DNA of 10,233 nucleotides from Isohypsibius dastychi (lineage: Eukaryota; Tardigrada; Eutardigrada; Parachela; Isohypsibiidae): contig JAQIWT010001590.1 in NCBI GenBank assembly GCA_034696485.1, positions 1 through 10,233 of the forward strand. The letters run 5' to 3'. Below, in pieces: positions 1 to 8,600 of this stretch. The notes under the pieces are model-generated. The model saw nothing but the letters and a program-made list of their open reading frames with translations. It had not been told where the DNA came from and did no database searches. How positions within the stretch are numbered: position 1 is the first letter of the stretch; every line of letters begins with the position of its first letter. The translations under genes were made by a program, and so were the position numbers.

Positions 1-1213
1 TGGTCGAGGCTGCGAGAAGAGGGAGCTTTGGGACGATCGCTATTTTGCGGACGCTCCGGGCTCGGTGTTGTAACTACAAAGAAAGAAGGTCAGGAGGATG
101 ACCAGACGGGTGACTACTGTAGAAATGGAAAGGTTCACGACGAATGTTTTTATTTCAAAGCTTGCGAATACTGACATCTGAAAGAAATCTGTTTGTAGAT
201 TCTGTAGACTTTTTCTGAGAGAATCTGTCAACTGTTTTGATCGGAATATGGTTTTCAGCAGGTTGCAGAGATCTTCAGTGATGTAAAACAATTTAGGTAG
301 GCGACCCTAACACTAGGTAACACTAGGCGAACCATCAGAAGCCCTGGCTCAGGTGGTAACTAGAAATACACTCACCTGGTTTCACCAAAGTCTGGTTGGT
401 CTGGCACATCGGGTAATGTGGGACGGTACAGCTGTCGACCTTCCATTCTTCCTTCCAACCTCTGCAAAACATAGAATTTCCAAAGGTTTGAATGAAGCGC
501 TAGTGTGCAATCTTAATGAAGAACCGGTTTTGTCAGAACTGTCTTTGGAATAAATCTTGAACTCACGTCACCGAAACGCATCGCTGTTCAGGAGTTCCAG
601 TAGCTGTTTTGTCTAGACCACCAGTTGTTCAGTTACGTCAGAACAACAACAAAGATGACCCTTTTGATTTTCGTACTTTGAGCGGCTTGACTTTCATCCG
701 AGGCATCCGTGGAATCTTTTTGCGCCTCGACTTCTACTGTCAACCCGGTCCATATGTACGAATCTAATTCATCAGGGAATTTCTCCTGCACTGAAATCCA
801 CAGAACACTCATCGATATACTGTAAACCTGGGAAGAACTATGAACTAATTACGTTGATCACGTAGAGCTGCCAGTTCTTGGCTTGTATCGAAAAGCACAA
901 GACGACCTCTGTTGATCCGGCAGAATCGACCAGCTATCCGCCAGGGCATCGCTCTGAAAATCAAAAACTAAGAACTCCGTAAATCCACGTGGAATTCCCC
1001 TCACTTTTCGCTGAGTAAATAACACTTGCCAATTTCCGCTTCTGATTTTATCCAGCCATTTGAACATTCTAAAGAACCGCTCTCCCCAGGCAGCAAGTCA
1101 AAGAATTCTGAAATTTCAAAGTTCGACGTTTGTTGACATCAGTCTTGCTACTCACGTGAGATCACTGTGGGAGTGTTGAAAACGAGAGCAAATGAGATGA
1201 TGAACAAATGCAT
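1..1213 (-). CDS. Secreted C-type lectin-domain protein, 3' end outside the window; 7 exons seen
   Basis: Exons in transcription order: 1213-1156, 1107-1005, 953-853, 790-677, 612-567, 461-376, 73-1 (continues out). Introns are 48, 51, 62, 64, 105 and 302 bp, phases 1,2,1,1,2,1. Residues 1-19 (MHLFIISFALVFNTPTVIS) form a signal peptide. The C-type lectin domain spans about 34-160: CSNGW at 34-38, KCY at 47-49, WRIAGRFCR at 58-66, GRLVLFDT at 70-77, YIWTGL at 99-104 (the WIGL motif), RCVSV at 136-140, then W147, C152 and C160. Expected disulfides are 34-48, 65-160 and 137-152. The usual EPN/QPD and WND calcium/sugar motifs are absent, so classical Ca-dependent sugar binding is doubtful. The middle segment is acidic and contains sequons NKT (126) and NQT (163). 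After the domain comes a Ser/Pro-rich stretch. The join to the exon at 73-1 rests on splice signals and phase only. Confidence 0.78.
74..375 (-). other. Intron 6 of the lectin gene, 302 bp
   Basis: Donor CCAG|GTGAGTG and acceptor CTTTGTAG|TT, phase 1. It contains a short duplication CACTAGG at 311-317 and 321-327 (plus strand). An additional small exon inside cannot be excluded. Confidence 0.45.
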
Positions 1214-1989
1214 ACTGGAACAAAGGGTTCGTCGCTTTCGTGGTTTTTCTTAAAAAGTGCACAAACCCTCGTGCTTCGAGGAATGTTTCACAATAAAAAC
1301 AACAACACTGCAGGTTTTGCCACTCCATTTCAAATTCGCCCAAAGCGAGCAGGAATTCTGGTATGCGACATGAAGATCAGTCTACATACTTCCTTGTCGA
1401 GTAAAGTAGACCATAAATCATCGCGAAATATGAACGATAGCAGTGTATTTGAAAACACTTTCACCCAACTGAACAATGAGTGCTACAATAGGTTGGTGTC
1501 CTGTCCAGAACACTTTACGGCAACTGAGAGAATTTCTTTTGGAAATCAAACATTCTGGGGTTTTCCCGATTTGGCTCAATCAAACGTTTTTTCACCCATC
1601 GATTCAACTGGGCATTGATGATCTCATCAGGTCACCTTCTGACCAAGATAACAAAGCAAATCTTGGAAAGCCGCTGTGCTGGAATCATGGTATTGAATAT
1701 GCTGGAATCAAACTCAATCAAGAGATTAGGCCCTGGTTGAAAAGTCTTGTATGCGATGTCACGCTTCCTGCTTGGTTCAACTCTTCGCGACCGTACAAAA
1801 CCAGTTTTGCGACATGAACAGGTACTCTATACGCCAAAACTTTATTCGCGATTTATTCCCGAAATCAACGAAAAATTCTGTCCTGAGATGCTCAAAATCA
1901 TGCACAGATTGTCCCAGCGCAAAACGACAGAGCCTGATACAGACGTCACGAAAACTGCTAGTGCTTCTCCCAAGCGTTTAAAAGTGATT
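1214..1989. other. Intergenic region between the single-CBM14 gene and the lectin gene
   Basis: Holds the 3' UTR of the gene ending at 1990 (to about 1830) and presumably the promoter of the lectin gene. The open frames here on the plus strand carry no recognisable motif, overlap one another, and partly lie antisense to the 3' UTR. No RNA gene or repeat is clear. Confidence 0.5.
1841..1857 (-). terminator. Two AATAAA polyadenylation signals for the single-CBM14 gene
   Basis: AATAAA occurs on the minus strand at 1857-1852 and 1846-1841, about 135-150 nt past the TGA at 1990. This is a normal 3' UTR distance. Confidence 0.5.
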
Positions 1990-3106
1990 TCATTCCGAAG
2001 AGTCTTCTTCTTTTTCATCCCCAGTTTTCTTCAAAGGATAATGATCAATTGGAGGTATCGCAATTTCCGGCCCAACATTTGGATCATCAAGTTCTACGAT
2101 GCCTGTGACAAAAAACAATGATATAATCACCGCAAAGGGCCAGCCGACGGTTTTGTGTTGTCAAATCATGGAATCGCCGGAGGAAATCACGTACCATCGA
2201 CAACTCTGCATTTGACCTTTCGTCTGAAATCACAGTAGCCAAGCTTTGTGTTGAAATACATATTTCCAGGACAATCCGCCTCTTGATACGTCTGATTAAA
2301 ACACTGAAATCGGAACCATCATTACGGTTGACGTTATCGACAATTTGGAAAACAATGATCATCCTGAGATGATGAGTTTTATAAAGCAATATCTGAATAA
2401 AATTAAAACATTAGGCATGTTCTGTTTTTCAGTCGGGTTTGTATCCCACACTCTGTAAGACCTTCACGTAAATGGGGGGGGGGGGGGTCTAAATTCAGTA
2501 CTGACGTTAACATCTGTCGGTCAAACCGGTTCGTTTAAAATGATGCAACAGGTGGTATAAAGCAATCATTAAAATAAAATCATGCAATACAAAAACTTTG
2601 GATTTCTCTAGAATTTTGTTTTAGATTGAGGTTGACATTTAAAAATAAACCGAGCGAAATTTTCTGAAATTTTCTGCTGATTTTCTCTTGTTCAACCCAA
2701 TTTTTTGCATTTTTTAAAACACGGAAATTTTTATGGTATTCTCTTTTTGCATCGAACTTCGGGATTGAGTTTGCGGTTTGAATATGAAGATTTGCAATCA
2801 AAGGCTTATGCAGACATCATTCCCGTCATTACGAACCTGTACATATGACCCACAAGAAAATGGGTGGGCAAATGATCCGTCCGCTTTGTCACAGATTACT
2901 CTCAACATGGGATCCATTTGACTTCCCTGGCGTTTCACTCTGAGCGCCCGCTGCGTGGATTCCAACACTCCAAAAATCAAAACTAAAAATGCAAATTTCT
3001 TATGAATCAAAATCACACTCAGACGAATTCATTAATGTGTGATGAATAGTTCATATTTACCGCAACAAGATAAGGCAAAAATATTCCAGTAATTCCAAGC
3101 CGCCAT
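1990..3106 (-). CDS. Small secreted single-CBM14 protein with dibasic processing site and acidic tail; 4 exons
   Basis: Exons in transcription order: 3106-3061, 2982-2837, 2303-2195, 2102-1990. Introns are 78, 533 and 92 bp with GT...AG ends and phases 1,0,1. The CDS is 414 nt, 137 aa, stop TGA. The start ATG (AAAGATGG) has a good context. Exon 1 joined to exon 2 makes a signal peptide (MAAWNYWNIFALSCCVLIFG, then VLESTQ). RVKR at residues 30-33 looks like a furin-type site. The single CBM14 domain has Cys 46/59/65/75/88/96, spacing x12, x5, x9, x12, x7, which fits the family. The tail 102-137 is Asp/Glu-rich (TGDEKEEDSSE end). A one-domain CBM14 secreted protein resembles the CPAP1 type of cuticle protein; that assignment is inferred. 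The frame that opens at 3016 begins with GTG, not ATG, which is why the upstream signal exon is needed. Confidence 0.82.
2304..2836 (-). other. Intron 2 of the single-CBM14 gene, 533 bp
   Basis: Splits the CBM14 domain in phase 0 between GSYVQ and the third cysteine. Donor CAG|GTTCGT, acceptor ATTTCAG|TG. It is AT-rich, with a run of 14 G on the plus strand (2474-2487). I see no further exon: the flanking halves already give all six cysteines. Confidence 0.65.
2474..2487 (+). repeat. Poly-G run (14 nt), poly-C in the sense strand of the gene
   Basis: Uninterrupted run of 14 G inside intron 2 of the single-CBM14 gene. Likely length-variable. Confidence 0.9.
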
Positions 3107-3528
3107 CTTTGTTTCGGTAGCAGGACCCGCAAAGCACGTTCCTTTGAATAAGTCACGGAAATCAGTCTTCGGTGAAGTGAAAGCTGAAAGAAAACCAGTG
3201 CGAGATAATTCTTCTCTAAAGCGAAATGGAACAAGCCGCCGTGATGCCAATAAGGTCGAGACCAAGAGCCTCCAGCAAATCATGTCGGCTCCTCACTGTG
3301 TCAGCAAGTTATCATTCTTTTGTACATAACAACCCAACTTTTGCTTTTCAAAAGTATTTCGGCTTACACATCAATTTGAAGAAAGTGAGTTCAGATGTAA
3401 CAGAAAGTACAGTATTTGGCTCTTCAGATTTGACCATAAGAAATTATCGGAATAAATCCAAGGGATTTTCAGAAATCTTTTTCGTTAGTTTTTCTGAATC
3501 TTTTCTTGGTTGGCTCTTCTTGCTTTGT
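3107..3528. other. Intergenic region between CBM14 paralog 2 and the single-CBM14 gene
   Basis: Must hold the 3' UTR of the gene ending at 3529 and the promoter/5' UTR of the gene starting at 3106. No canonical AATAAA and no TATA box are visible on the minus strand. Confidence 0.5.
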
Positions 3529-5370
3529 TTATAGAGACGTCGTTTCGTTTGTTCCGCGATAAAATGGACAGTCGCCTGTTCCGTCATCAAAAGGTGTGTA
3601 GCACTTGTGAGTCTCCGGCAGCATCCAAGTCCAGTCACACCATCCCTTCTTGTTAACGAAAACCTGCAATGAAATTATCTCAATACAACTGACTTTATTA
3701 ATTCTGTTTTTTCGTTTCTGTGTTATTTGTACCAGGGGTGGAGGACAGTCCAGAAGTGTGGCTTCCCAGTTTTTACACTGCACGTATTTCTTGCAGTCCT
3801 GCAAGTACTCGTAATTTCCAGCTGCTGCTTGGCACAGCGGACTCCTGTACTGCGTCGTAGTTCTCAGAGTTGTTGTTGTCGGAATTGTTGTCGTTGTTGG
3901 TCTTTGTGTTGACTGAACAGTTGTTTCAAGCTGAAGCTTCTCCGGAGCACCCCTTGTAGCTAAAAATACACAACATGACATGACTCATGGAACCGGTTCA
4001 ATGTATAACCGATATTCGTGGGGGGGGGGGCTAAAAATTGTACTTCTCTGTAGTGGTGGCGCTGCAGTTGTGGTGGCCGTTGGGGGCGTCACGATCACAA
4101 CGTTTTCAAAACCCGGGCAAATCTGCATGCAATCCTCGTTTTTCTGTGGCCAGTCACATCGTCGGTTAACACTCTCAAACATGAATCCAGCTGGGCATTT
4201 GGCGACATATGCGTCTGTGTTGTTGCATTTGACATAGAACCTGCAATCTGGAGCTGGGTGGAGTCCATCGGAGGGGCATAAGTCTGGACGCTTGCCCAGA
4301 TATTCCATCATGTTAAAATGAGCTGAAATGAACTGACTGGATATTTTTGGTAACGGGATTTGTGAGGGAAGTTGCAATTACGGTCAGAGTCTTTGCACGA
4401 AGTTTGTGGAAATGTCGCTGGAACCACAGAAATCTTTGCTGATTGAGTTTTGTTCGCGGTTGGGATGAACTCTGTGGGGATAGGTTTCTGGGTGCATTTT
4501 GCATCTCGGGGCCAGTCACACTGCCTTGTTTTTCTGGAAGCGAAAACATTTGTTGTTACTTCAGCTGAATAATCTTTCCGGAGCTCGAAAATGTACTGGT
4601 TGAATTGGAGTCCTGACTGACACCAGTGGATCCAGATGTCGTTCTGAAACAATAAGCAACAGAATGTCAAATATTCCTGTTGTATGCGACCCATTTGATG
4701 TCGATCACGCATAATTGAGGATTACTCGTAGAAACGCGGCAGAACTATCCAGAGGCTCTGTAACTTGAACAAGAGAAACTGCTCCACGTTGCTAATCTAG
4801 TTGAGATGACATTTGCTGCAAGTCAGTAGTTTTTCATCCTTGTAATTTTTCTGCCGCTTAAATTTTTAGCTCGCCAGTAAAGGGTATCTTACCTGATGAC
4901 AGTTTATGAAAGCATTGCAATCCCAGGGATGACTGAATTGTCCAGACGAATTTCCACAAAGCTCACCTGCAAATCGCCGTTTCTTCAGTGGCATTAAATA
5001 CTCAATACGAAACTGAGCCGAAAACTTTTAGACCGTTAAGTTTTCGGCGTAGCAAAAAGACATACTTTAGACCAAGCCGCACTTCATGGAAATTAAGAAC
5101 TTACTGCATGGTTTTCCCAGAAGTTTCGCAGTCAATGTGGCATCGGGTGCCATATTCTTTTTGAGAAGATCCAAACACTTCGATGAAAGCTGCATCGGTT
5201 GAGCTACGGTTTGGGGGAATAACCTGGCTGGGAAACAGTCTGGACAACCACAAAGATATCTTACCTGTATGCCCAAAATCAAAGGAGCAGAAAGCGATCA
5301 GTCCTAGCAGAAGCCCTCGAGCAAGGACCTTACTTCTCAGAGGTATTGCCATTTTAAGGAAATCGATCAT
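3529..5370 (-). CDS. Secreted three-domain CBM14 (peritrophin-A) chitin-binding protein, paralog 2; 8 exons
   Basis: Exons in transcription order: 5370-5265, 5203-5105, 4966-4893, 4643-4597, 4533-4382, 4322-4044, 3959-3733, 3663-3529. The CDS is 1119 nt, 372 aa, stop TAA. Intron phases 1,1,0,2,1,1,0 equal those of the gene at 5613-9762, and exons 4 and 5 have the same lengths (47 and 152 bp). The N-terminus is hydrophobic (GLLLGLIAFCSF), a signal peptide. The CBM14 domains lie at about 72-122 (DCNAFINC, HWCQSGLQFN, CDWP), 175-224 (Cys 175/186/192/202/215/224) and 295-349 (Cys 295/308/314/324/337/349). A Thr/Pro-rich mucin-like linker fills about 239-288. Chitin binding in extracellular matrix is inferred from the family. 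Start: ATG at 5370 or 5352; the second (AAAATGG) has the stronger context and gives 366 aa. Intron 1 could instead end 24 bp earlier (37 bp intron), which adds eight residues. No clear AATAAA follows the stop. Confidence 0.86.
4020..4030 (+). repeat. Poly-G run (11 nt) in intron 6 of CBM14 paralog 2
   Basis: Run of 11 G; the sense strand reads poly-C 13 bp after the splice donor at 4043. Likely length-variable. Confidence 0.9.
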
Positions 5371-5384
5371 TTCGCAATGTTTAG

Positions 5385-5390
5385 TACTGA
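5385..5390 (-). promoter_or_regulatory. Possible initiator (TCAGTA) of the downstream three-CBM14 paralog
   Basis: TCAGTA on the minus strand resembles the arthropod initiator TCAGTY and lies 15 nt before the ATG at 5370. An AT-rich TAAAAT lies about 40 bp upstream, too far for a good TATA box. Tentative. Confidence 0.2.
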
Positions 5391-5591
5391 ATATAACTTC
5401 GAAATTCTGGAAAGCGAATTCGAGATTTTACAGCTGATCAAGCATGAAAACAAAAGATCGGAATCATGGTTCGAGACTGAGATGTCGACGAAAGATTAAC
5501 TAATCAACTTCTGATCAAAATCGTCTGGTTCTCGGTTTGCGAAGTGTATGCAAGTGATTTCCGAGAAGGTAAAGTCCAGGCGATCAAACAT

Positions 5592-5597
5592 TTTAAT
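5592..5597 (-). terminator. Possible ATTAAA polyadenylation signal of the upstream three-CBM14 gene
   Basis: ATTAAA lies on the minus strand 16 nt after the TAG at 5613. It is the only usual signal in the 242-bp gap before the next gene start. A very short 3' UTR is implied. Confidence 0.35.
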
Positions 5598-5612
5598 TGT
5601 AACTTCAACAAA

Positions 5613-8600
5613 CTATTTTCTCCACTGAGACTGTGACTGACTCATCGATCCCATGTTCTGATTTTGATTCTGATATTGCTTCTGAGGCAGAAACTCAAAG
5701 TTGTTGTTATTTTCTAATCCGATGACCGGGTTGATTTGCGGAAGAACTCCACTTCCATCCACGCTGTAACAAGGATGATCCTTGGCTAGATTCCAGGGGA
5801 CATCACACATTCCCTTGGTCTCCGTGAATACCTGTTATGGAACACCCATTTCATTAATTATTTCAACATATGAGGATAATTGTAAATGTGATGTTGAAAA
5901 ATTCGGCATAAAGTCAAATAAATTCGATGAAAAATATGATTCGCCAAACTGACCATTGAAAGTGGGCACTTGTTGATATACGCGCAGGATTTCCAGCAGT
6001 TGGCGAACTTGGTGCAGTCACCAGGGAAAGCAAACTGACCAATGGGCTGCTTGCACAGTTCAGGTTGACAACCAGCTTTGGGGATGCAGTGACTGTCATT
6101 ACACGCCAGGTTTGCGACATCCAGCTTCTCTTCTGGCGAAAGTGTCGTGGCTTTCAAGGGCTCTGTAAAGCCAATCCAAATTAAAACCAAAGACTTGGGT
6201 GAGAATGTAAGAATGTGAATTCCTAACGCACTGGCAGTGGTCGTGCTGACTGGCTTTGTTGTGGTTTTTTCCGTCGATGGAGCCAAGCACTCATTGGTTC
6301 TCCCCTGGTCAGTGTCGTAGTTATCAGCACAGCTCTGGAGACATATTGGATTCGAACTTGGCCAGTCACACTGCTTTCGAATATGATCGAACAGAAACCC
6401 AGCTGGACAACGGGCAACGTATGCTTTGGTTCCAGTGCATCTGATGTAGAACCGACAGTCTGGAGCTCGATAATTCCCGGTACCATCTTTGCACAGATCC
6501 GGACGAATTCCGAGAAATTCCCGCTCGTTTAATTTGGCTGAAATGTGGAAACGGAAACAAATCGTGCTGGATTAAGTACTTCGAAAGTTCAAAGGTTACG
6601 AAGCGGAAAAGTAAATTACTGTTGGAGTCCTTGCAAGTAACGACGATTCTGTCCTCGGAAACTTCTGTATCAATATCAGGCTCAATCAGGATTTTCTCGT
6701 TTGGTGACGGAGTTTGTTTGGGTTTGGTGACACAGTTGACGTTTTTGGGATAGTCACATTGCATGTTGTTTCTGAAAATAAAGAGAAATGTCGATCTAAC
6801 AACCCCGCGGAAAGTGTTAAGGTTTTTTGAACGGGCAAATGGTCGGAAATGCTATGTCGGAATCTTACGCCGCCTGGCCATAGATCCACCGTAATCATTG
6901 GCCATAATGTTTTAAAACAATCTGCCATTCGAATCACCGTAGTATTTTATAGCACAGCAACACTGAATGGCCATAGGCTAACCGTAATGATGACCATATT
7001 ATTGCCGTAGTATCTGCGAGGTGCTGCTCGGTGGAAAAAAACGCTCCCTGACCTTAAAATGTTTTTTGCGAACCCTTGATTTTTTGAAGATTTTCACTTT
7101 ATCTCAGATTTCGAAAACAACAATAAATAACAAACAACCGATCAACAAATTTCCAGAAAAACACTAGTAACAAAAACAGATCAGGAAATCACTGGGATAA
7201 ATCACTGACCACATAGTCTGATCATCATCAGAATCCGTACTTGCTCAAAACAGCTTCCATCACTTTCCGGCTGATATTTCTCTTCTTTCCCACTCCTTCA
7301 ATTCTTCTCCAGTAACAGGAACGACTTCCTTCATCCACCACGGGCAAATACTCCCTTTGAAATAATGTAATTGCGCTCGTTCTAAATGCCCATCAATTTC
7401 ACTTCCGGTTAAAACGTGCTTCTTCTTCAGAGGTCTTCCATCATTCTTTCCAATTAACACTATCATTTCCACCTCGAAGACATCACTTTGATTCGTTCGA
7501 CTCCCCAATCCTTCGAAACCGTCGAAGAAGTCGGCATCAACCGGAAATGCACCCGAAAATTCCACATCAAGCATACGGTGATTTGTCCATCTTTAATCGA
7601 CATAATAATCAACATTTTAATCAATTTATTCCGCGGCTTAAAATACCCGTGAACCAACCAAGACTATTGGCACGTCCTTGTAGACTGCAACTGTAAGTGG
7701 GGGAGATGAGGATTTCAAGGCGGATAAGAACTGCTCATTCGCGGAATCAAGTCCATATTTTGTCGAAGGATTTCACGTTTTCGGAACTGCACAATTTCCT
7801 CTTCACCAGAAGCGATGAAGAATTCCAAGTAGGGTAAAGTAAGAACTAAAACCGAAAGTACGCATGTGTGCACTTTTCTCCCACAGACCACCTACAAAAC
7901 CAAGGTCCTCTTCACCAGACAGAATCCAGAGGAATCCGCATCCGCAGCTGTTAACGCACATTCCAACGAGCCAATTCTATCAAATTAGAAGCTATGAATT
8001 AGCTGGAAAATGTCAGCAACTTGTTCAAGAACGTTCTCCAGCTCCTTCTCCTTCTCCCTTAGGCTCTCATATATCTCATCCAAGGGTAATCCCTCCTATT
8101 TCTCCTCTCCATTATGATATATTCGGCACTGATGCCAGACTTTTCTCTGTGAGCACCAAATCCAATCACGTGAAGAAGCGGGATTTTTGGACGACATTTC
8201 CCAGGAAAAGCAATGTAGAAACTTCTCTTTCCGTCATCTTCCGAGTCCAATATCTCCCACCCCAACGAAGGATATATTTTTGATCAGACTGGCTAGTCAC
8301 AATATAGGAGCGATTATTGAAGCCGCGATTGATGGGAACGATGCTCTTGGCTGATACGTTCAAAAGATGCAGAAGAACACCGAAGCTACTTCCAAGTCAA
8401 CATGAAATCCAGCGCCAAGTCCCCACGTTTCCTCCTCCACTCCATTGAACTGTTCAAGAGACTCTGCAGTTGATTCAATAATTTCAGACATTTTAAGTGA
8501 TGCACTGTCGATCAGGATAACGTGAAAACGAAATTTGAGACAGATGAAATTTATGGTTTGCTGTGGAGTCTCAGTGGCGTAACGGCACCCTCATGCCATA

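Noticed and set aside
40-291. Minus-strand 83-codon open frame
   Set aside because: Most of it is the last intron of the lectin gene; only the final part overlaps the exon, which is read in another frame.
1208-2121. Three overlapping plus-strand open frames (1208-1618, 1476-1817, 1747-2121)
   Set aside because: They overlap each other in different frames, show no domain or signal peptide, and the last runs antisense through the final exon of the single-CBM14 gene.
2798-3016. Minus-strand frame at 3016 as the start of the single-CBM14 gene
   Set aside because: It begins with GTG and has no in-frame ATG before the signal region; splicing from the ATG at 3106 gives a proper signal peptide in phase.
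5204-5264. Alternative acceptor giving a 37-bp intron 1 in CBM14 paralog 2
   Set aside because: Phase is compatible, but 37 bp is shorter than any other intron here (48 bp minimum); the 61-bp choice is preferred. It remains an alternative.
7260-7574. The 104-codon minus-strand open frame as a real gene
   Set aside because: It is only the C-terminal third of the phosphotransferase-like pseudogene; its upstream part continues in other frames with stops.
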